In this document: positions 58,094 to 64,000 of the stretch, in pieces | Layout: the number at the start of each line of letters is the position of its first letter | How positions within the stretch are numbered: position 1 is the first letter of the stretch | Source of the DNA: Armigeres subalbatus | Taxonomy: Eukaryota; Arthropoda; Insecta; Diptera; Culicidae | Assembly (NCBI RefSeq): GCF_024139115.2 | Contig: NC_085140.1 | Location: 425,529,781-425,593,780, forward strand | DNA: 64,000 nucleotides | Direction: 5' to 3' | Translations under genes and position numbers: made by a program | Notes under the pieces: model-generated | Seen by the model: only the letters and a program-made list of their open reading frames with translations | Database searches by the model: none | What the model was told of the DNA's origin: nothing

Positions 58094-58097
58094 TTAA

Positions 58098-59172
58098 AGT
58101 AATGGATGATGAAGCCTACTTGCATGGATATTTTTTATTTTTTGAGGGGGTTTCACTCATGATTTATTGTTCAGTGAGATAACTTGAGCGTGAGCTTGAG
58201 CTTGAGGTTGATGACCGTACATTTCGTAGCTACTCTGTGATTGACCAGAACAACTGTAATTGCACAGGGAACCAATGGATGGAGCATGGGAGTTGCTTTG
58301 CCAGTTCAATGTGCACAGTCCGAGAGTTCTAAACTTTTTCAATGGCCATTTACGGCACCGGCCACGCTCTTACGGTCATCGGGGATGGGGAGGCACTTGT
58401 CGTGAGTTCGTGCGGAATATTATTGGATTTTGGTGGTTAGGTTGTATGGCATAGGGTCGTCTTGGTTAACGGTTTGCCATTGTGATGGGAATGAATTGAT
58501 TATTCAGAGGAAACGAGCTTTTAGTTCATTTCCATTCTCTAACATAATGTTAGAATAGTTAGTTGAAGGTAAAGTAGAAGATGGAAACGGGGTGGACTTC
58601 ATTTCAAGTTCTAGCGGGTTGCTAGAACATGATAAGTAGTATAGGGAAAGATACAAAGTAGGCAAATGGAACGGGCCTGGTATATGACCTCCTGCGTATG
58701 AAGCAGAAGCACTTTTGGTTTATTGATCATTGAGATAACTATCAAGAAAAGTTTATGGACCATTTAACGATTTGATTGTTCAAAGTAGGAGCGACCTTCA
58801 AAAAATCCTTAATGTATTCTTCCGGAATATTTTTTTAAATTTTTTTGGAAGATTCTCCATGGTTTATCATAATTGGCAGAAAATCATTATTTTCTAAAAC
58901 AATTTTGGCATAAGTATTCCAATTTCATTTAAAAAAATCAATTTGATGCAATACGTGCCCCATCGTGCCCCAGTTAAACTCTGTCAATGATCACAACCAA
59001 GATTGTAACTTAACTACATGAGTCTGCTGACGTATGGTTCGCCCTAGGGTTCACCTAAAAAGGTGTATCAATAAAAGATTCACTATATTTTCGTCATTGT
59101 CTTTGTCCTAAAAACAAACTATCCAGCTCAAAATGTTTCTCATGGTTATGCATGACGGCAATACAGATTAAA
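58098..59172. other. no gene recognised
   Basis: Mixed sequence with a repetitive AGCTTGAGCTTGAG word at 58,190-58,210 and frames under 65 codons. Nothing supported. Confidence 0.4.
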
Positions 59173-59311
59173 CAGTCAACACAAAATCGTATATGATGCA
59201 ACATAAGATGCTGAAGTGGAGGCGACATACGTTCATGTTGTATGGGGAAGTACCTAAATCGCCTCCACTTTAGCATCTAATACGTCATTATATACGATCT
59301 TGTGTTGACTG
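59173..59311. mobile_element. 139-bp foldback MITE
   Basis: CAGTCAACACAAAATCGTAT at the left and its inverse at the right end (ATACGATCTTGTGTTGACTG) begin arms of about 52 bp that meet near GTGGAGGCGA/TCGCCTCCAC. Confidence 0.75.
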
Positions 59312-59313
59312 GG

Positions 59314-59516
59314 TTCTTCTTCTTCAATGGCTCTTTATTTCCAGTGGAACTTGGTCTGTTTTTCAACATAGTGTTCCATTCGCATTTCCACAGTAATTAA
59401 TTGTAAGCTTTTCTATGCCCGCCAATTGCATAAATATGTATCTAGTGTGGCAAGTACAAAGGATACACAATATGCAGCGAGTCGAGAATGTTTCCCACCA
59501 AACGGAAATGGAATAG
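59314..59516 (-). mobile_element. diverged Feilai-related SINE
   Basis: The minus strand ends in CATTGAAGAAGAAGAACC. The body has CTTGCCACACTAGATACATA, GGCGGGCATAGAAAAGC and ACTGTGGAAATGC. Head not recognised. Abuts the foldback at 59,173-59,311. Confidence 0.6.
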
Positions 59517-59539
59517 TAGGGGAAGGGGGAAATATGCCC

Positions 59540-59955
59540 CTGAGAGAGAGAAGCCAGCTCACTGACAGATCGTTTATTTACTATGTCTTCTTCATCTTTA
59601 TTTGTGTTGAAACCGTGGAAACTCAACAAATCAAAGTATCATTTCATAACGTCGGAAGCAAAAATTTTCACTCCAATAAAAACTTGTTAGAATTAGCTGA
59701 TTTTAATGGTTATGAACTTCCTAACGTGGAACAAAACCGATTTCTCATAATACGGGATCATTCACATGGAAAATTACGGGTTCAATTCACTGTAGCAGAC
59801 ATAAGAAAAGTTGCGAACATAAATTGCTAAATAAATAATTTAGGTTACGACCATTTGAAGTTGCATCGCATTGTTTATTTTTTCGGTTCGCAGTGACTGG
59901 ATCGCGGTGACATTAGGATGAACGTAAATAAAGCGAGCTGTCTTCTCTCTCTCAG
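59540..59955. mobile_element. 416-bp MITE, 8-bp target duplication, empty site known
   Basis: Inverted ends CTGAGAGAGAGAAGCCAGCT and CTGAGAGAGAGAAGACAGCT (21 bp, one mismatch). ATATGCCC occurs at 59,532-59,539 and 59,956-59,963, while the sister copy near 39,180 has a single ATATGCCC. Eight-bp duplications fit hAT or P-type enzymes. A frame of 134 codons (59,426-59,830) crosses the boundary and is not a gene. Confidence 0.88.
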
Positions 59956-60269
59956 ATATGCCCTAGCTAAGCAAACACTGCTTTATTGTCTTATTTGTAA
60001 TGCTATTCATGGGTATTTTTCAGGGTTCGTAATGCTCACTCAATCTCAGGAGCACATTATGCTTCCTCACGAAAATTTTCGGGGAGAAATCGCTTTTCGG
60101 GAAAGAAAAACAGCCTGGAGAGTGATAAACATTTTTCGCTCACTTCGATTGCCGCCAATCATTGGTTTGCTCTTTTTTTTCATATTCGAGTCTTTTCGTG
60201 GCATCATAAATGCAAATGGTAGTAGCTTATGTGGAACAAATAACTTAACGCTTTCATACTGATAGCGTG

Positions 60270-60345
60270 GTGGTGTGCCTAGAGTAAGCGCATCCCACAG
60301 CTATTATTGTTACTATTCTGGGTTCGAATCTCGACGCGGCCATAC
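60270..60345 (+). mobile_element. possible tRNA-like SINE head
   Basis: GTGGTGTGCCTAGAGTAAGCG and CTGGGTTCGAATCTCGACGC resemble pol III A and B box regions. The acceptor stem does not close, so it is not annotated as a tRNA gene. Confidence 0.3.
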
Positions 60346-60434
60346 AATTTTGTACTTGTTCTGTGATAATTCTCGCGAAAAATGAGTTAGAGCGGTAAAA
60401 GTGATGAAAAGAAAAAGGATTTTCATCTACCTAC

Positions 60435-60705
60435 TAGTCGACCCGGCAGACGTTGTCCTGCATAGTAGGCGAAAATGCGCGTTGTGAACTGCCTATGCGA
60501 AATTTCCATACGAATCTTAATTTTAGTTTTTCACAATTTATTTAACCCTACTTGTAATTTCCGCATAAAGAAATATCATATAAACCCGTCGGAAACGATA
60601 ACGAATGTTCCTGCTGAAGACATGAAAAAAATCCATCCAGCCGTTTTCGAGTTATGCGGATACGAACACAGACCATTTCATTTTTATATATAAGAGAAAA
60701 TAGGC
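60435..60705 (+). mobile_element. retroposon (ACTAGTCGACCCGGCAGACG family)
   Basis: ACTAGTCGACCCGGCAGACGT opens it; CCATCCAGCCGTTTTCGAGT, GGATACGAACACAGACCATT and TTTTTATATATAAGAG close it. Related to 45,778-46,030 in plan. I have seen this family across insects but cannot name its class. Confidence 0.55.
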
Positions 60706-61270
60706 AAGATTTTCGTTTATCTTCCAAGGCAAATTCTAGAGAAAAGATTGACGGGTGAAAGATGATCTTAAACCTAAACATCGAAAAAAGATTTTTCCTT
60801 GGCCCGAAAAACGCTTGCTTTGGTCTCATTGAAACGAAAAGTCGAAACCCTGGTATTTTTACATTATCCATCAGTTAAACAAGATAGCTAGTCAATGAAA
60901 TTCAAAAATGTCAAAAATCATATTCACATTTCAAAAAAGTGGTGATATTCTGTTGCCGGAAAACTCATGAGGCAAAACACCTTTTAGCTGGCAGCTCCTA
61001 GGGAACAAAGCACCAAGTGTCGGCAAATCAGCATTCTGGTATGGATAGTGCATGGAGACGCAAGTACATTGTAGGTTAGTGCTACTAGGGCGTTTTGACT
61101 CGCAAAATTTTAGATGTTTCTTCGAAATGTGGAAATTTTCGGTTTTTCCGACCTTCCCATACACTATTTTGAAACTTGTTTCGCCTAACCTATATAATTT
61201 TAGATTTAGTTTGGTACGGACATCTTAATGACGGTATATATGAGGGAAACCACAAAAGGCGTTTTGCCTC

Positions 61271-61285
61271 GGGGGGGGGGGGGGG
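61271..61285 (+). repeat. G15 homopolymer
   Basis: Fifteen consecutive G at the end of the second dispersed-repeat copy; the sister copy at about 39,672 has CCCCGGGGGGCG. Prone to slippage and to sequencing error. Confidence 0.8.
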
Positions 61286-62693
61286 TTTGGCATTGCTAAC
61301 TACCTATAGATTTGTTATCTGTATCACATAAGTACTTGTTGAAAGGATACTCACAGTCACGCAAACAACCATCTGCTGAAGTTGTTAATCCTTCGTCAGT
61401 CAATTCGATCTACCCCTTCGCTCATCCTGCCGCAACGCAGAAAATGTCCTGCTGACTATGGTTGATTAGCAAAATTGTATGCCACAATTGAAATAACTAG
61501 CTCTCTGATCAAATGTACATTACGTGGAAAAACCTTTTTATGTATCTGTTTAGATACGCCGAAAGAAAGTTCGTTGGGTGGGCGGTATAAGAAGGATATA
61601 ATTTGCGTCCTCCTACTTCTCCCTCCTAGACCAGGCCTTCCTCGTCGTCGTCGTTATTCTGAATGTTTTTGTTGTTGGTAGCTGCGTTCGCCACCGCTGC
61701 CAACGACTGGCGTTGACACAGATCACTAGCCACTGGCAAATTGCACATTTTCCCAGTATCGAATACACGAATTTCTTCGACCGTCATCGGTCATTTGGGT
61801 GGAGCTTCATGCATTCAATCAAACCACATACAGATGATGCCAAATTATTGCCATTCACCACTTTAGTCACTGTTGTCACGGTGAATCACTTGCGATGCCA
61901 ATCCCAATTTTCCTCCCACTTAAACCTTTCCCTTTCATCACAGAACTTCACAATTTCCCATTGAAGTAACAAGCGTAGACTAATCACGTAAAATAACCGT
62001 AATTGACGAGTGCGAGGATAGATAGAGAGACACACAAGCAAGAACAAAGATCTATCCCGCAGCAGCCATCATCGGTCGGCACCAGCATCGAGCGACGGGT
62101 CCAACGGGGAAAAAACGCCACCACGGATCCTGCCGCCGCGGCTATCGAGAGGTACTCCTGGCGAGGAGCCACAGCACGAGGCACCACCAACCGAACCGCA
62201 GCAGAGAGCCAAGAGCACGCAAGAGGCGAAAAGAAACTGAAGCTCGGTGCAACTTTCGGCGTACAGCTGACCTGATGGCCTGGTCTGATTATGCTTCGCC
62301 GCGAATGGGTGGGTTCTTGTTTGCTGATGGTGGCCACCGGGGTATAGACATGACTTCGGATTCCAAACTCGCTGCGCCGCCGTCGTGTAATTCGCCGGCG
62401 GGGTGAGAAAATTTTTCATTCCAGTCTGTGAGATGGTGAGACGGCGTTCACGAGCGAAAGCTTTCGAGGAAATTCACTCAGTTGAGAGTGTTATTAGAGC
62501 TTTGGAGCAAGGAATGGGAGAAAATATCATTTATGTAAAGGAGAGTGCTGTTAAACGCATATTTTAATTTAATATTGTATCAGCAGATACGTATTACATT
62601 TTTCTACATAAAAACTTCTCCTCACTCTTCTTCGTATTGATTTCAATTAATATTATTTTAAATTTCAATTTTATTCAATGTAAAAAAAAACAG
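61286..62693. other. unassigned, with a GC-rich patch at 62,000-62,420
   Basis: The patch contains CpG-rich words (CCGCCGCGGC, CGGCGGGG) and open frames on both strands (62,003-62,275 plus; 61,984-62,337 minus) without domains. A host 5' exon or promoter is possible; no TATA or initiator pair convinced me. Another GC-rich stretch lies at 61,610-61,720. Confidence 0.3.
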
Positions 62694-63921
62694 AATCATC
62701 CACCTAGCGGTGATGATGCCTTTCGCGTTCAATATAAAATGTATCCAGAAAAGCATAATAGAGAGATCATAATAACATAATAGAAAATAAAAGAACATAA
62801 TAGAACTGATTTCAATCGGTTCTCAACTCAATAGTGATAGATTCCATCATTTGTATCACATTTGTTAGCATGCATTACCGTTGATCCTCAAATATTTTTA
62901 CTCGATTGTTCCGACGAGGGGGTTTGAAAAAATCTATCGGGCCAATTGCAATAGCAAAACAACCAGTCCACATTCCCCGTGAAATCTAGATCAACATTTG
63001 AAAAGGGCGAAACAACCAAACTTTATTTCTTCGAGTTCATTATATGTGTATATATCTATGTATGTAGACAAGGAACTGGAAAAATTTTGGCTGTTATAGC
63101 CTTCTTAAATGTTGGTCTAGAAATGTAACTTATTGCTATGTTCCAAAAAGTATGTTCATTTTTGGACACACATACATATTAGACTTCATGTTTTCAAAAA
63201 GTATTGAAAATTCAATCGGTCAGCCCAGAATCATAACTCTTATGCTAAAATATGCCTCGTGACAAATTTTCAGCTAATTCGGATAAAATTTGTTTTTGGG
63301 ATATTTTTAATTTTGTAAAACATCTAACAAGAGCTATAAACGCCAACAAATATCGCAACAACCTCTAAACGGAGGTTGTACTCTACAAGTCTTGTGATCC
63401 GTTCCGTTCACGTTTTGACCATGTTAAAGTGATTTTCAAGCTTTTAAGTGCATAAAAATACTGTTTCACCTAAAAGTCGTTGTTCTGCAAAAATATTGAA
63501 TTTATAACAAAGTAAGCGGGCGCTGACCGAGGTAGAGAAAGTAGCGAAAGTCGTAAAAAAGGCTTACTAGAGCAGTCAAAACTAAATATTAGAATGTTGA
63601 AAATGTTTTTTTTTACAAACAAAAATTTATACCCTCCCCTATTTTCACTTATAAACATTTTTGCCTTTCTCGTACAACTAAGTTGTACCGAAAGGCTATC
63701 ATTTCACTCCGAAAACGAACTTTTTATAGAACTCTCTGAGACCCATAGTATTATATACCAATCGACTCAGCTCGACGAGCTAAGCACATGTCTGTCTGTC
63801 CGTGTGTATGTGTGTGTGTGTATGGACCATGTATTGGACCATATAAACCCCATATAAGGTTGGTGTCTTAACTAAATGCGAGAAAGGCACCACCAACGCT
63901 AGGTGGATTAATCTGGGTTTT
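62690..63921. mobile_element. 1.2-kb inverted-repeat element (CACCGCTAGGTGGAT ends)
   Basis: At 63,880-63,921 the plus strand reads GAGAAAGGCACCACCAACGC, then TAGGTGGATTAATCTGGGTT. The complement of 62,690-62,735 reads GCGAAAGGCATCATCACCGC, then TAGGTGGATGATTCTGTTTT. These are inverted termini of about 40 bp. A third related word, TTTTTGCCTTTCTCGTACAA, lies at 63,658. A (TG)n microsatellite is at about 63,803-63,822. This sequence type is common in Aedes; class unknown. Confidence 0.5.
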
Positions 63922-64000
63922 CATTGATATATTTGATGTGATTTTTCAGGTCGCATAAGCAAACAATTCTTATAATTTTTTCTCTTTTTTAATCGATGAA

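Larger units (their letters stand above)
59517..61285. repeat. dispersed repeat, second copy, with two insertions
   Basis: Colinear with 39,165-39,700 except for a 416-bp MITE at 59,540-59,955 and roughly 0.85 kb inserted between about 60,022 and 60,868. Ends in a run of 15 G (61,271-61,285). Confidence 0.65.

Noticed and set aside
59426..59830. 134-codon frame
   Set aside because: Starts in a SINE, crosses repeat sequence and a MITE boundary at 59,540, so it cannot be an ancestral gene.

Overview
This window looks like transposon-dense, intron-free or intergenic DNA of a mosquito, most probably Aedes (Ae. aegypti-like). Evidence: tRNA-derived SINEs that I recognise as Feilai, a Penelope-like retroelement with a GIY-YIG domain, an RNase-H-bearing non-LTR retrotransposon, TA- and TTAA-flanked MITEs, and long degenerate minisatellites. 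I found no convincing host protein-coding gene, tRNA gene or rRNA gene. Nearly every long open frame is mobile-element coding sequence (mostly broken) or an artefact of repeats.

Layout. 0.3-3.0 kb: a TA-flanked inverted-repeat element carrying nested SINE, Penelope-tail and MITE insertions. 3.0-6.2 kb: unassigned, with a 40-bp perfect palindrome made of two Penelope tails. 6.2-10.0 kb: a DNA transposon with ~0.5-kb terminal inverted repeats and a decayed transposase. 10.1-16.4 kb: SINE, GGCCGAA minisatellites, a 3.5-kb GAATTC-rich minisatellite complex and a perfect 45-bp foldback. 17.9-24.5 kb: a Tc1/mariner-type remnant, several MITEs, a Penelope tail and a SINE. 25.5-31.1 kb (minus): a full-length but inactivated LINE with an intact-looking Inr/DPE internal promoter, ORF1 (zinc knuckles) and ORF2 (endonuclease, RT, RNase H). 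31-41 kb: SINE and MITE pieces, a 1.2-kb polypurine tract, LINE fragments.

42.3-49.8 kb and 50.6-58.1 kb: two consecutive ~7.5-kb elements, each flanked by TTAA, each with long terminal inverted repeats, each with inward arrays of ~150-bp tandem units in inverted orientation. The first carries a nested Penelope-like copy with an intact 429-codon RT/GIY-YIG frame. The second carries a 1.26-kb poly-A retroposed insert with a 13-bp target duplication. 58-64 kb: MITEs, including an 8-bp-TSD insertion proven by an empty paralogous site, a GC-rich stretch and a further inverted-repeat element.

The most noteworthy signals are the paired giant TTAA satellite-armed elements (no transposase seen, possible dsRNA/piRNA sources) and the hammerhead-ribozyme-like motif in three Penelope tails, whose stem II shows a compensatory base-pair change. 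Superfamily names are from memory of motifs; no database search was possible.
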